Positions 45,295-54,145 are shown, counted from the first letter of the stretch. The stretch: DNA of 64,000 nt from Algibacter miyuki (GCF_030409805.1 NZ_JAUFQP010000007.1:186001-250000); one strand, 5' to 3'. Program-made: numbers and translations. The notes: generated by a model from the letters alone, not told the origin.

Positions 45295-45932
45295 TATCTG
45301 CCACAATATTTACAACCGCTAAGCGAGATGGAAGCGCCTAAAGTTACTGTTAATAAATTCCCATTAAACGAACCATAACCGTTGATAATGGGATTAAAAT
45401 CTTTCCCAAACCCTAAAATATAAGAGGTATCTAAATACAACGAAAACGTATCGGAAACACCGTAATGAAACTCCACACCTGCCATTGCGTTTAAAAAACG
45501 GGTATCATTATTACCAAAATTGCCCAATGGCTTTATCATGGTAAGCCCAGGACCAGCATGAAAAAACACGCCCATATTGGACGAAAAACGGACTATTCGC
45601 GAAGCATTATATACCAATTGCGCATTTACGCGGGTGTAATTCATTTTAAATTCCGGCGAATTATCGGTGTTAGAAAATCGGTTATAACCAAAATCGACTT
45701 TGGCGCCAATTAAGGGCTTAAAAATATACTGTAAGCCCATATTAATACTTGGAAAATTCACAGAATTTGCTTCAAAATCGCTTACAAAACCGGAACTCGA
45801 CGGACTATTAACACCTAATGCAAATTGCGCTTTAAAGGTGCTCGTGTCACTCTGCGCAAACCCGATAGCGGCAAAAAATAAAAATACCACAGCAAATAGT
45901 TTATACTTATTCATCTTAAAAATAGAACGCAT
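45294..45932 (-). CDS. Outer-membrane beta-barrel protein (212 aa)
   Basis: It has a signal peptide (from MRSIFKMNKYK or from the second Met at 45914, cut after GFAQ) and alternating hydrophobic strands consistent with an eight-stranded barrel (FALGVNSPSSSGFVSDF, YIFKPLIGAKVDFGYN, AGVEFHYGVSDTFSLYLDTSY, ending LGASISLSG). Unusually for a barrel the C-terminal tail is CKYCGR. It is translationally coupled to ruvC, which is probably a matter of arrangement, not function. Confidence 0.8.
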   Translation of the reverse strand: MRSIFKMNKYKLFAVVFLFFAAIGFAQSDTSTFKAQFALGVNSPSSSGFVSDFEANSVNFPSINMGLQYIFKPLIGAKVDFGYNRFSNTDNSPEFKMNYTRVNAQLVYNASRIVRFSSNMGVFFHAGPGLTMIKPLGNFGNNDTRFLNAMAGVEFHYGVSDTFSLYLDTSYILGFGKDFNPIINGYGSFNGNLLTVTLGASISLSGCKYCGR

Positions 45933-46052
45933 CTCATAATATTAATTTAATTTGCACTTTAAAATAAGCCATCCGTTTTTATAAGCTTATTATATCCTTA
46001 GCATCAAAATCAGTCGTTTTCAATACTATTTCAAGGAAAATTTATCATTAAA

Positions 46053-47006
46053 ATGCGACCACACAAAACTAAACAATTCTTTTTTGTGCTTCTTAAATTG
46101 AGCATAGTACTTGGTGCTTTTTATTTTATTTATCTGAAACTAGCGCACAACAACCAACTAAGCTTTTCAAGTTTTATTGCATTTTTGAATAAAAACGCAC
46201 TTTTTTCACTAAAAAGCATTGTTTTTCTCCTTATTTTAACCTGTTTCAACTGGTTTTTCGAGATTTTGAAATGGCAAAATTTAATTTCAACATTAAAAAC
46301 AATTAGCTTTAATCAAGCTTTAAAACAAACCTTAGGATCGCTCACAGCCTCAATAATTACTCCAAACCGCATTGGGGAATACGGTGCAAAAGCCATGTAT
46401 TTTACACCAAACTTACGAAAACGTGTCATGCTCGTAAACCTCATCGGTAACCTCCAACAAATGAGTATTACTAGCATTTTCGGCGTGATTGGATTATTTT
46501 TTTTTATTAATAAATACCAATTAGAAACTCATTATTTCCGACTTTTAATTATTCTAGTGGTTGGCTTAATCGCTACTGGACTCTTCATTTTCGGACTCGA
46601 AAAATACAATATCAAAGGGTTTTCTATACAAAAATTAAAAACCTTTGTTCAACACTTTCCAAAACATCAATTATTTATTGGTTTTACACTATCGCTTGCA
46701 CGTTACCTTATTTTTTCATTTCAATTTTATTATTTATTTCAAATATTTCACATAGAACTCAACTATTTCAATAGTATGCTAGGCATCACATCAATGTATT
46801 TACTCACCTCTATAATCCCGTCAATATTTATATTAGATGTTGTAGTAAAAGGTAGTGTTGCTGTATATTTGTTCGCATTTCTGGGTGTAAATCAACTGGT
46901 AATTTTAAGTATTATTACCATTATGTGGATTTTTAATTTTGTGCTACCAAGCCTTATAGGCAGCTATTTTGTACTCCAATTTAAAATACCAAAAACCGAA
47001 ACCTAA
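46053..47006 (+). CDS. Flippase-like (LPG synthase TM region) membrane protein
   Basis: The 317-aa protein has 7-8 membrane helices and the conserved core LGSLTASIITPNRIGEYGAK, which is typical of lysylphosphatidylglycerol synthase TM-region/flippase-like proteins. The later SLARYLIFSFQFYYLF and TSIIPSIFILDVVVKGS motifs also fit. In this family the catalytic aminoacyl transferase domain is often missing, as here. It precedes a family 2 glycosyltransferase by 2 bp, so the two probably act together on a membrane glycolipid (inference). Confidence 0.88.
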   Translation: MRPHKTKQFFFVLLKLSIVLGAFYFIYLKLAHNNQLSFSSFIAFLNKNALFSLKSIVFLLILTCFNWFFEILKWQNLISTLKTISFNQALKQTLGSLTASIITPNRIGEYGAKAMYFTPNLRKRVMLVNLIGNLQQMSITSIFGVIGLFFFINKYQLETHYFRLLIILVVGLIATGLFIFGLEKYNIKGFSIQKLKTFVQHFPKHQLFIGFTLSLARYLIFSFQFYYLFQIFHIELNYFNSMLGITSMYLLTSIIPSIFILDVVVKGSVAVYLFAFLGVNQLVILSIITIMWIFNFVLPSLIGSYFVLQFKIPKTET

Positions 47007-47008
47007 AC

Positions 47009-48133
47009 ATGATTCTAGTCAGCATAATTATAACGCTCTTATACCTTGCCTTAATCGGAAGTTTTATTATTGGCTTTGATAAAGTGGAAACTTTTACTTT
47101 AAACGATGTGACTCCCAAAACTCGGTTTTCCGTCCTTACTCCTTTTCGAAACGAAGCCGAGAGCCTTCCTACTCTTTTAGAAACCATTCAAAATCTAAAT
47201 TACCCGAAACATCTATTCGAAATTATTTTAATCGATGATGATTCTACCGATAATTCTGTAGAAATAATTACCAAATTTATTAATAAAACAGATAAAAACA
47301 TAAAGATAACTCAGAATATCAGGCTAACAAATTCCCCTAAAAAAGATGCTATAACCACAGCCATAAAACAAGCCAAAAACCAATGGATAATCACTACCGA
47401 TGCCGATTGTAGCCTACCAAAATACTGGCTCGATAGTTTCGACGAATTCATACAAACCACCAACGTGAACTGCATTGCCGCTCCGGTAACCTATCATCAT
47501 AAAAAAGGATTTTCAAACACCTTTCAACTCCTCGACATACTCAGTTTACAATGCGCAACTATTGGCGGTTTTGGCATTAAAAAACCATTTTTATGTAACG
47601 GCGCTAATTTTGCTTATACTAAAACACTTTTTAAAAGTATAAACGGCTTTGAAGGCAACACCAACATTGCTAGCGGCGACGATATTTTCCTACTCGAAAA
47701 AGCAGCCAAACAGCAACCAAAAATGCTTCATTATTTAAAGTGTAAACACGCCATTGTAAAAACAAACGCACAACCCAACACTCTTAGTTTAATCGCGCAG
47801 CGACTACGTTGGGCATCCAAAACAAGTGCTTACAGTAATCTTTTTGGTAAACTCACCGGACTCATCGTTCTACTTCAAAACACGCTCGTCATTGTGTTAC
47901 TTGGGCTTTCTATTTCCGGGTTATTTTCAGTAAAAACATTCTTATATGTTTTAATAATAAAAGCAAATATCGACTTTTATCTTATCTATAAAACAGCATT
48001 GTTTTTCAATCAAAAAGCTGTTTTAAAAAGCTATTTATTCGCCTTTTTTATCTATCCTTTTTTCAGTGTATACATCGCTATTTTGTCGCTTTTTAGGACT
48101 TATAAATGGAAAGGTCGCGAATTCAAAAAATAA
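47009..48133 (+). CDS. Family 2 glycosyltransferase, membrane-anchored
   Basis: The 374-aa protein has an N-terminal membrane helix (~2-22) and a GT-A domain with FRNEAESLPTLLETIQNLNY, IILIDDDSTDNSVEI, TTDADCSLP (DxD-type) and SGDDIFLLEKA. The C-terminal QRLRWASKTSAY is a Q-x-x-R-W motif. Two to three further helices end the protein. This arrangement is that of processive or lipid-carrier-dependent inverting glycosyltransferases. It is coupled to the flippase-like gene upstream. Confidence 0.92.
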   Translation: MILVSIIITLLYLALIGSFIIGFDKVETFTLNDVTPKTRFSVLTPFRNEAESLPTLLETIQNLNYPKHLFEIILIDDDSTDNSVEIITKFINKTDKNIKITQNIRLTNSPKKDAITTAIKQAKNQWIITTDADCSLPKYWLDSFDEFIQTTNVNCIAAPVTYHHKKGFSNTFQLLDILSLQCATIGGFGIKKPFLCNGANFAYTKTLFKSINGFEGNTNIASGDDIFLLEKAAKQQPKMLHYLKCKHAIVKTNAQPNTLSLIAQRLRWASKTSAYSNLFGKLTGLIVLLQNTLVIVLLGLSISGLFSVKTFLYVLIIKANIDFYLIYKTALFFNQKAVLKSYLFAFFIYPFFSVYIAILSLFRTYKWKGREFKK

Positions 48134-48147
48134 GATTAGAATACTAT

Positions 48148-48240
48148 TTTGGGCGTTACCCAAGGGTCGGGCTTTACGCTTCAAGTCCTCGCACCTCCTG
48201 CGTCGGGCTGTGGGCTATACGCTACAATCCCTAACGCAGG
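48148..48240. repeat. REP-like structured intergenic element, copy 2
   Basis: It shares gggcgtt-acc, ggtcgggcttt-cgctt and aatccctaacgc-gg with the copy at 25541-25697 but lacks the internal A/T-rich hairpin, which is replaced by a GC-rich core (cctcgcacctcctgcgtcgggc). It follows the glycosyltransferase gene. Confidence 0.7.
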
Positions 48241-48343
48241 TTTAACCGCTAAATTTTGTTTGTGAATTTATCTATAGTTCTCAAAATATAAGTTACTCTT
48301 TGTGATACCTTCTCACGCCCAGATGACTTGAAAAAAAATAAAC

Positions 48344-48820
48344 TTATTTCATATTAATGATGATGGGTAATTCGAAAGTGGTTTTCACTTGTTGCCCACG
48401 TTTAGTTGCAGGAAAAATTTCAGGTAAGCCTTCTAAACTATGATAAAGCAAGCTGTCTAATTCTGGAATTTCGTGACGCGTTACAGAATCTATTTTAACT
48501 TGTAACAATTTCAGCTCCCCAGTTTCCGAAACCTGCATACTTAAAAGCATTGTGTCTTGAATATCTTGAGTAACCACAATTCTTTCGTCTTTCAAAAACT
48601 CCCAAATATGTAACGTTAAAACCCCTTGAAAACATGTTTTAAGATCCGCCTTAGACTGTACCGAATCACAAACCGAAAAACTAGGATATGCATCAACATC
48701 ACTCCAATTAAACGTTTGTAACTCTTCCTTTAAAATGGCTTCTGTTGATGTTTTTTTTACATTAAAATACTCGCAAGAACAGAGCATTAAAACAGATAGA
48801 AAAACACAAATTTGTTTCAT
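48344..48820 (-). CDS. Lipoprotein with TonB-C-like domain (158 aa)
   Basis: The lipobox is LMLCSC, lipidated at Cys16. The rest resembles the C-terminal domain of TonB (LSMQVSETGELKLLQVKID; SLEGLPEIFPATKRGQQVKTTFELPI), which closely parallels the tail of the M56 protein at 48996 (LPKMTPGMQKNKLVTVPYSLPI). It is a TonB-C-like domain without a membrane helix or proline-rich linker, so it is unlikely to energise a receptor. Its role is unknown; its proximity to the BlaR1-like gene suggests common origin. Confidence 0.78.
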   Translation of the reverse strand: MKQICVFLSVLMLCSCEYFNVKKTSTEAILKEELQTFNWSDVDAYPSFSVCDSVQSKADLKTCFQGVLTLHIWEFLKDERIVVTQDIQDTMLLSMQVSETGELKLLQVKIDSVTRHEIPELDSLLYHSLEGLPEIFPATKRGQQVKTTFELPIIINMK

Positions 48821-48929
48821 AAATTAAAACTAAAGCCGAAAAATACAATTTTTTTGGTTTTTAATCCCGCTTTGTTCAAAATAAGGCGTTTAATAAAGTT
48901 GATTTTCAATACTTTTCAAAATAAAGCAT

Positions 48930-48960
48930 AAAAAAACCGAAGCATTAACTTCGGTTTTCA
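48930..48960 (-). terminator. Terminator after the BlaR1-like gene
   Basis: AAAACCGAAG pairs with CTTCGGTTTT (48933-48942, 48949-48958) around a 6-nt loop. Confidence 0.8.
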
Positions 48961-48995
48961 TAATTAAAAATACATTTCACTTTTTAGTCTGATAC

Positions 48996-50291
48996 TTAAA
49001 ATACAATGGGCAATGAATATGGTACAGTAACTAATTTATTTTTTTGCATACCCGGAGTCATTTTAGGCAGTGTATTAATAACACGAATGGCCTCGGCTGC
49101 TAGTTCTGGCTGTGGTGATCTAGAACGGACGTCCTCTATTTCGCCTTTTTTATTTATTTTAAATATAACATTAATACGCTGCTGTCCTTTTAAGCCTAAA
49201 CTATCAGCTATTTTGGTGTTGAAATTTTTAGCCACATGCGTCGTTACGCTTTTAGAGAAACATGCTTTACGTTCCGCTTTGGTTTCTAACTCTTCACAAC
49301 CTGGAAATACAGGAACGTGCTCTACTACACCAAAAGGAACCGCTATATCTTCGTCCACTTGATCTTCTCTAACTATAATATTCTCTTTTTTTTCAGTATC
49401 TGAATGTGCTTCAGTAACGTGCTTTTTAGTTTTACATGAAGTATAAACTAACATTCCTAAAACTAAGGGTATTATTAGCGCATACTTAAATAACTGGGTT
49501 TGTTTTGACTTTGATTTTTGTAACATAATGATTCGTTTTTTGATTAATGATTGTTTAAAAAATGGATTGATGAATGATATTTTTTGAGTATCGAAAACCT
49601 GTGCTAATAAGTTTTGATAATAGGCGCTTTTATTTTCGTTTTTTACAACTTCAGCATCGGCTATAAATTCGTGTACTTCGGTAATTCTATTTTGATACAT
49701 ATAGATTAGCGGATTGAACCAAAATAAAATACGCAATATTTCGAACCCCACTAAATCAGCACTATGCTTATGTTTCACATGTATTAACTCGTGTTTCAAA
49801 ATGGTTTCCTTTTCTGAATTTGCTATATTTTCACCTAAGAACACGTATTTAAAAAACGAAAATGATGCGCTACTATTTAAAAGATTTACTAAAACTAAAT
49901 GTTTCCGAAATTCTTTAGGATTTACTCGAATTAGCTTAGCCACTTTACTTAGCTTAGACACAAACAAAATGGCAGAAACACCAACGCCTAAGTAAAAAGC
50001 AATTTCTAAAAACGACAAACTATTTGATAAAAATGTCTGGCTTGCGTCTTGAGTTAGCACATTGCTCTGTCCCTGACCTAAAACAACTTCAGGCAATGCA
50101 ATAATATAATTTTGAGGTACTATGTCGCTAAAACTTTCAATCTGAATAAAAGGAAGTATTAACGACAACACAGCTGTAGTAATAAGATAAAATCTGTTCC
50201 AATTAAAAAAGGTTTCTTTTTTTAAAAACACATCATACACCAATAAAAAGAACACCTGAAAGGCTACCGTTTGAATTATATAATGTATCAT
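48996..50291 (-). CDS. BlaR1/M56-family sensor peptidase with TonB C-terminal domain
   Basis: The 431-aa membrane protein has three N-terminal helices, the zinc motif HELIH (~170; ILKHELIHVKHKHSADL), a fourth helix at ~272-290, then a periplasmic linker and a TonB-C domain (~340-431; INVIFKINKKGEIEDVRSRS, LPKMTPGMQ). BlaR1/MecR1 sensors cleave their repressor upon ligand sensing. Here the penicillin-binding sensor domain is replaced by a TonB-C-like domain. It overlaps the BlaI-like gene by 4 bp (ATGA), the classical blaI-blaR1 operon order. Confidence 0.92.
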   Translation of the reverse strand: MIHYIIQTVAFQVFFLLVYDVFLKKETFFNWNRFYLITTAVLSLILPFIQIESFSDIVPQNYIIALPEVVLGQGQSNVLTQDASQTFLSNSLSFLEIAFYLGVGVSAILFVSKLSKVAKLIRVNPKEFRKHLVLVNLLNSSASFSFFKYVFLGENIANSEKETILKHELIHVKHKHSADLVGFEILRILFWFNPLIYMYQNRITEVHEFIADAEVVKNENKSAYYQNLLAQVFDTQKISFINPFFKQSLIKKRIIMLQKSKSKQTQLFKYALIIPLVLGMLVYTSCKTKKHVTEAHSDTEKKENIIVREDQVDEDIAVPFGVVEHVPVFPGCEELETKAERKACFSKSVTTHVAKNFNTKIADSLGLKGQQRINVIFKINKKGEIEDVRSRSPQPELAAEAIRVINTLPKMTPGMQKNKLVTVPYSLPIVF

Positions 50292-50653
50292 TTGGTTTCG
50301 TTTTTGTTAATTTCTTTTAAAACCGATTCTAGCTCATTAATACTAATATCATTTTTTTTCACGAAAAACGACACCATACTTTTAAATGAACCTTGAAAAT
50401 AATTATCGACCAATTTATTTATAGATTGATTACTGTATTCCTGCTGTTGCATTAACGGAAAATACAGATGCCCCTTTCCTTCTTTTTCATAGCCTACAAA
50501 ACCTTTACTCTCTAAAATACGCACAATGGTTGATACGGTGTTATAAGCCGGTTTTGGCTCGGGAAATTGCTTTATAATAGCTTTTACATTGGCTTTTTGG
50601 AGTTGCCAAAGTATTTGCATAATATCTTCTTCTGCTTTAGTAAGTTGCTTCAT
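50288..50653 (-). CDS. BlaI/MecI/CopY-family repressor
   Basis: At 121 aa this has the family's winged helix (LTKAEEDIMQILWQLQKANVKAI trimmed to LTKAEEDIMQILWQL; KPAYNTVSTIVRILESKGFV) and a C-terminal dimerisation helix (NYFQGSFKSMVSFF). It probably represses its own operon by binding the palindromes at 50673-50743 upstream. Release should follow cleavage by the M56 peptidase encoded next. Confidence 0.94.
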   Translation of the reverse strand: MKQLTKAEEDIMQILWQLQKANVKAIIKQFPEPKPAYNTVSTIVRILESKGFVGYEKEGKGHLYFPLMQQQEYSNQSINKLVDNYFQGSFKSMVSFFVKKNDISINELESVLKEINKNETK

Positions 50654-50672
50654 TTTAGATTATTATTCATTC

Positions 50673-50732
50673 AACTAAAAACTTAGTTCAACAAATATAA
50701 CTAATTATTTAGTTCAAACTAACTTTTTAGTT
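50673..50732. promoter_or_regulatory. Three tandem BlaI-type operators
   Basis: Three perfect 16-bp palindromes AACTAA-N4-TTAGTT lie at 50673-50688, 50699-50714 and 50717-50732. Their centres are 26 and 18 bp apart. They sit directly before the BlaI-like gene, in the gap shared with the divergent DUF456 gene. Confidence 0.85.
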
Positions 50733-50743
50733 ACAAATGTAAC
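50730..50743. promoter_or_regulatory. Fourth palindrome resembling a TACA-TGTA box
   Basis: GTTACAAATGTAAC is nearly perfectly palindromic and contains TACA-N2-TGTA, the core of CopY/BlaI boxes. It shares its first bases with the third AACTAA box and lies just before the DUF456 gene. Confidence 0.6.
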
Positions 50744-50789
50744 ATTAAGCCTAAATATGCGTCTAATAATAAAACACTGTATTATTTTT

Positions 50790-51293
50790 ATGGATATTAT
50801 CTTAATTATTATTGCTACCCTTTTTATGCTACTTGGTATTATGGGAAGCTTTCTACCCGTTTTACCCGGCCCATTAACGAGCTGGCTCGGGCTTTTAATC
50901 GCTCATTTTACCGATGCTATCCCTATGAACAAAACGTTCCTGATTATTACACTACTTATCGCTACAGCTATTTGGATACTCGATTATATTATTCCGGTGA
51001 TAGGCACCAAACGCTTTGGAGGCACTCGCTATGGTGTTATTGGCACTACTATAGGACTTATTGTGGGATTGTTTGCTCCTATACCAGGAGGCATCATTAT
51101 TGGACCATTTCTAGGCGCCTTAAATGGAGAACTTATTAATAAGAATGATATTAAAACAGCTTCAAAAGCGGCTTTTGGATCTTTTATTGGATTTCTAACC
51201 TCAACATTTATAAAATTTGTTGTGGCTATTATTTATTTAGGCCTGTTTATTGGGATACTTATAGATTATGGTTCTACAATTTTTGTTTCCTAA
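50790..51293 (+). CDS. DUF456 membrane protein
   Basis: From the ATG at 50790 the protein is 167 aa; 50757 would add 11 residues. The family opening MDIILIIIATLFMLLGIMGSFLPVLPGP (trimmed to LLGIMGSFLPVLPGP) and the motif GLIVGLFAPIPGGIIIGPFLGA are present, with about four membrane helices. Function unknown. It is transcribed away from the BlaI operator cluster, so the repressor may also affect it (inference). Confidence 0.85.
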   Translation: MDIILIIIATLFMLLGIMGSFLPVLPGPLTSWLGLLIAHFTDAIPMNKTFLIITLLIATAIWILDYIIPVIGTKRFGGTRYGVIGTTIGLIVGLFAPIPGGIIIGPFLGALNGELINKNDIKTASKAAFGSFIGFLTSTFIKFVVAIIYLGLFIGILIDYGSTIFVS

Positions 51294-51310
51294 AGTTACA
51301 AAATGAAGAA

Positions 51311-51339
51311 ACCCTGTGGGTCTCTCACCTCCACAGGGT
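51311..51339. other. GC-rich hairpin after DUF456 gene
   Basis: ACCCTGTGG (51311-51319) and CCACAGGGT (51331-51339) form a perfect 9-bp stem with an 11-nt loop. No T-run follows on the plus strand. A second hairpin lies at 51445-51465 (ACCCGTA/TACGGGT). It may be a transcription end for the DUF456 gene or part of a structured RNA. Confidence 0.4.
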
Positions 51340-51562
51340 CTATGTAAATTGCTATTATCAACAAAAAAAATTGAGGGATTAATTAATTTTCGAAGTGTTG
51401 ATACATCAAAGATAATATTTACTTTCCTTTTTGAACTGCGGGAAACCCGTACGTTATTTACGGGTAATCTATACTATTCAATAATAGCCTTAGTTTCGAG
51501 CGTGTAAAAAAAATGAAAAACATTACATTTTGCTACGGTTTGTCGATAAAACAGTAAAAAAA

Positions 51563-52237
51563 CTACACAAAACCCTTTTTTCGGGCCTCATTTAGTAAAG
51601 TTTCGTCTTGTCCGTCTTGAACATCAAAGATGTCTCTTAGCTGTCTTTTTCTTTTTTCTACCGCACTTAATGAAATATCTAAATGGGCTGCTAAATTCTT
51701 AGTTTTCACACCTTGAGACAACAAATGAAGTATTTTTCGGTTTTTATCATCAATAACAATATCGCTAACTATAGATTTACGAATATGGTTATTTACCGTA
51801 CCACTATAAAATGGTGGATTATTAAGTACGGCTTGAAAAGCACTCGCTAACTCGCTTGATGTAAGATCACTTTTAATTAAAAACCCTTCTGGGTCTATGG
51901 TTTTTATAATATTATGAATTCTGAAAGACTCATTAAACATGGTTAGAATGATAATTTTAGCCGTTGGCAAAACCTCTCTAGCGTATTCCGCTAAATCTTC
52001 CCCCGAACTCATAGAACCATCGGTTGATGGCGGTAAACTGATATCGACAAAGAGTACATCATATAATAATTGGCTCTCTACAGCCTTGTTCATATACGCA
52101 ATGGCTTGATCGCAGTTATTTGCAATATCTATATTTAACTCTTGATTGTCTTTTTTAGAAAAAAGCAATGTATTCTGATACCCTTCAATAATCATAGGGT
52201 GATCATCAATCATTAATATTTTTAATTTTTCAATCAT
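51563..52237 (-). CDS. NarL/LuxR-family response regulator
   Basis: The 224-aa regulator has a receiver domain (Asp11/Asp12 in MIDDH; phosphorylated Asp65 in VLFVDISLPP; Thr/Lys region IILTMF) and a C-terminal LuxR-type helix-turn-helix (~160-220; ILHLLSQGVKTKNLAAHLDISLSAVEKRKRQLRDIF in part). It is 9 bp after the histidine kinase gene, its presumed partner. Its targets are not shown; the nine-copy lipoprotein array just upstream of the pair is a candidate. Confidence 0.93.
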   Translation of the reverse strand: MIEKLKILMIDDHPMIIEGYQNTLLFSKKDNQELNIDIANNCDQAIAYMNKAVESQLLYDVLFVDISLPPSTDGSMSSGEDLAEYAREVLPTAKIIILTMFNESFRIHNIIKTIDPEGFLIKSDLTSSELASAFQAVLNNPPFYSGTVNNHIRKSIVSDIVIDDKNRKILHLLSQGVKTKNLAAHLDISLSAVEKRKRQLRDIFDVQDGQDETLLNEARKKGFV

Positions 52238-52246
52238 GTTGTTTAA

Positions 52247-54079
52247 TTAGAGGATTGGAACTTCTATTATAACGGTGGTACCTTGCATTCTTATTGATGA
52301 TATCTCTAGAGTACCGTTAATATCTTTAATTCTTGAATTCATATTCTTTAAACCAATTCCTGCTTTTGCTTTGTCGACATCGTATCCAGATCCATTATCA
52401 TTTATTGTCAAGCAAATTACATTATTTTTTGATTTTAAACTAATATTTACTTGAGTTGCACCCGCATGTTTGTAAATATTATGTAATGTTTCTTGTATAA
52501 TTCTATAAATGTGAATCTTCTTCTTATTATTAACATCATCCCAACTTATGCCTTCATCATATTCTAAATGCGCTTCATATTCGTAAACTTGAGTTTGCGT
52601 TTCTACTAGGGTTTTAATAATATCGATATAACCTGAACCAGAAACAAAATCGGTATTTAACTCGTGTGATACTTTACGAATTTCATCTTCAATAATTTTT
52701 AATTCGTTTATATAAGATCCTCTCGATTTTATAGCTTCCTCACTATTGTTCATATTTAAGCTATCTAAACTTAAACGGGTACCAAACAATCGTCCTAAAA
52801 CACCATCGTGTAGTTCTTCTGAAATACGTTTCTTTTCTAGCGTACGCGCTTCTTCAATACTTTCATTCTGCGAAAGCATCAGGTTATAAATTTCTTCGTT
52901 AGTTTCTTGTTGTGTTTGCATAAAACGCAGTTCAACATTGTTATTTCTCTGAGTTATTACAAGATATAGCAAAATAGAGGCTATAACAATAACTACAGAA
53001 ATAATAAACAACCACATACGCTCCTTGGTAAGTTGTATATTTTCTTGTTCTTTTTGGCTGGTTTCAAAACGAATTCTAGCGAATTTATTTCGAATATTAC
53101 GTTCATTTTTATATAAACTATCGCTGAGTTTGATGTAAGAATTATAATATTCTATAGCGAGACTATCTTCCACGATTTCGGAAAGTAGAAGGTAGGATTT
53201 TAATAAATCGTCGGTATAATATTTTTGTGCAATATCCTTAGTGCGATATGCATAATATCTTGATGAATCTAAGTTTCTGTTATTATCATGATAATACTCT
53301 GCTAAATGCCGATTTATAATAATTGAATTATAGCCATCTTTAGCTAAACTATCGGATACTTTTAAAGCTTTATGATATAATCCTGGTAATTTTTCAAGAT
53401 TATTTGAAAGGTATAATGTGTGAGCATAATTATCTAAAACCAGCGCATAGACAAGAGGACGCTCATTTTTTAAATTTTTATTAGCTAAAATTTCACTATA
53501 ATAGCTTAAGGCTAAATTATATTGTTGATTTTTTTTATAAGTGTTCGCTAGATTATTTTTAGATGCATCAATACTAGCCTGAACTTTCAAAACACTTTTT
53601 AGTTCAAGTGCTTTTTTATGATACTCAATAGATTCTTCGAATTGCTCTAACTCTTTAAAAACAATTCCTAAATTGTTATAAATATACGATTTAGTAACCA
53701 TTACCGATTCCGTCTCGTAGAGCGGCTCCAATAAACTAATCGCCTCAAAACTTGCAACTTCGCTACCTATGAAGTCTTTTTCGTTTTTTAAAATTACAGA
53801 AATACCATAAATAGTAAGTGCCAATTTATAGTCGTTTCCTATATTTCTATAAATTTTTTCGGCCTTATGATAATAAAAATAGGCGCTATCTGTATAAGCG
53901 GTTTCCTTTCGGAATAAAGATCCAATACGATAATCTGTATCGGCAATTAAAGATGAGTCTTGCGTTTTTAAATTGAAAATAGTTCTTTTTAATGAATCTA
54001 TTTCCTTTAACACTCCTCTATTACTTTGAGCAAAAGATAAATTACAAAAAAATATTAATATGAATATGCTTAACCGCAA
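52247..54079 (-). CDS. TPR-containing hybrid-free sensor histidine kinase (HisKA_3)
   Basis: The 610-aa kinase has a signal peptide (MRLSIFILIFFCNLSFAQ), a periplasmic TPR array (~40-330; AIDASKNNLANTYKKNQQYNLA-type repeats), one membrane helix (~352-372, FIISVVIVIASILLYLVI), a HisKA_3 domain with the phosphoacceptor His424 (RISEELHDGVLG) and an HATPase domain (~500-610; N box at Asn534, DNGSG at ~561, GIGLKNM). The start codon is TTG: an in-frame TAG lies 15 codons upstream and no ATG occurs between. TPRs suggest it senses a protein or peptide in the periplasm. It follows the lipoprotein array by 66 bp. Confidence 0.92.
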   Translation of the reverse strand: MRLSIFILIFFCNLSFAQSNRGVLKEIDSLKRTIFNLKTQDSSLIADTDYRIGSLFRKETAYTDSAYFYYHKAEKIYRNIGNDYKLALTIYGISVILKNEKDFIGSEVASFEAISLLEPLYETESVMVTKSYIYNNLGIVFKELEQFEESIEYHKKALELKSVLKVQASIDASKNNLANTYKKNQQYNLALSYYSEILANKNLKNERPLVYALVLDNYAHTLYLSNNLEKLPGLYHKALKVSDSLAKDGYNSIIINRHLAEYYHDNNRNLDSSRYYAYRTKDIAQKYYTDDLLKSYLLLSEIVEDSLAIEYYNSYIKLSDSLYKNERNIRNKFARIRFETSQKEQENIQLTKERMWLFIISVVIVIASILLYLVITQRNNNVELRFMQTQQETNEEIYNLMLSQNESIEEARTLEKKRISEELHDGVLGRLFGTRLSLDSLNMNNSEEAIKSRGSYINELKIIEDEIRKVSHELNTDFVSGSGYIDIIKTLVETQTQVYEYEAHLEYDEGISWDDVNNKKKIHIYRIIQETLHNIYKHAGATQVNISLKSKNNVICLTINDNGSGYDVDKAKAGIGLKNMNSRIKDINGTLEISSIRMQGTTVIIEVPIL

Positions 54080-54145
54080 CCGTAATGTATTTGAGATTCC
54101 TTCAAATGTATTATTATTTTTCTATCATATTAAACTTTATCGCAT

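Noticed and set aside
51316-51507. 63-codon plus-strand frame after the DUF456 gene
   Set aside because: It starts inside a hairpin and has no motif or promoter.
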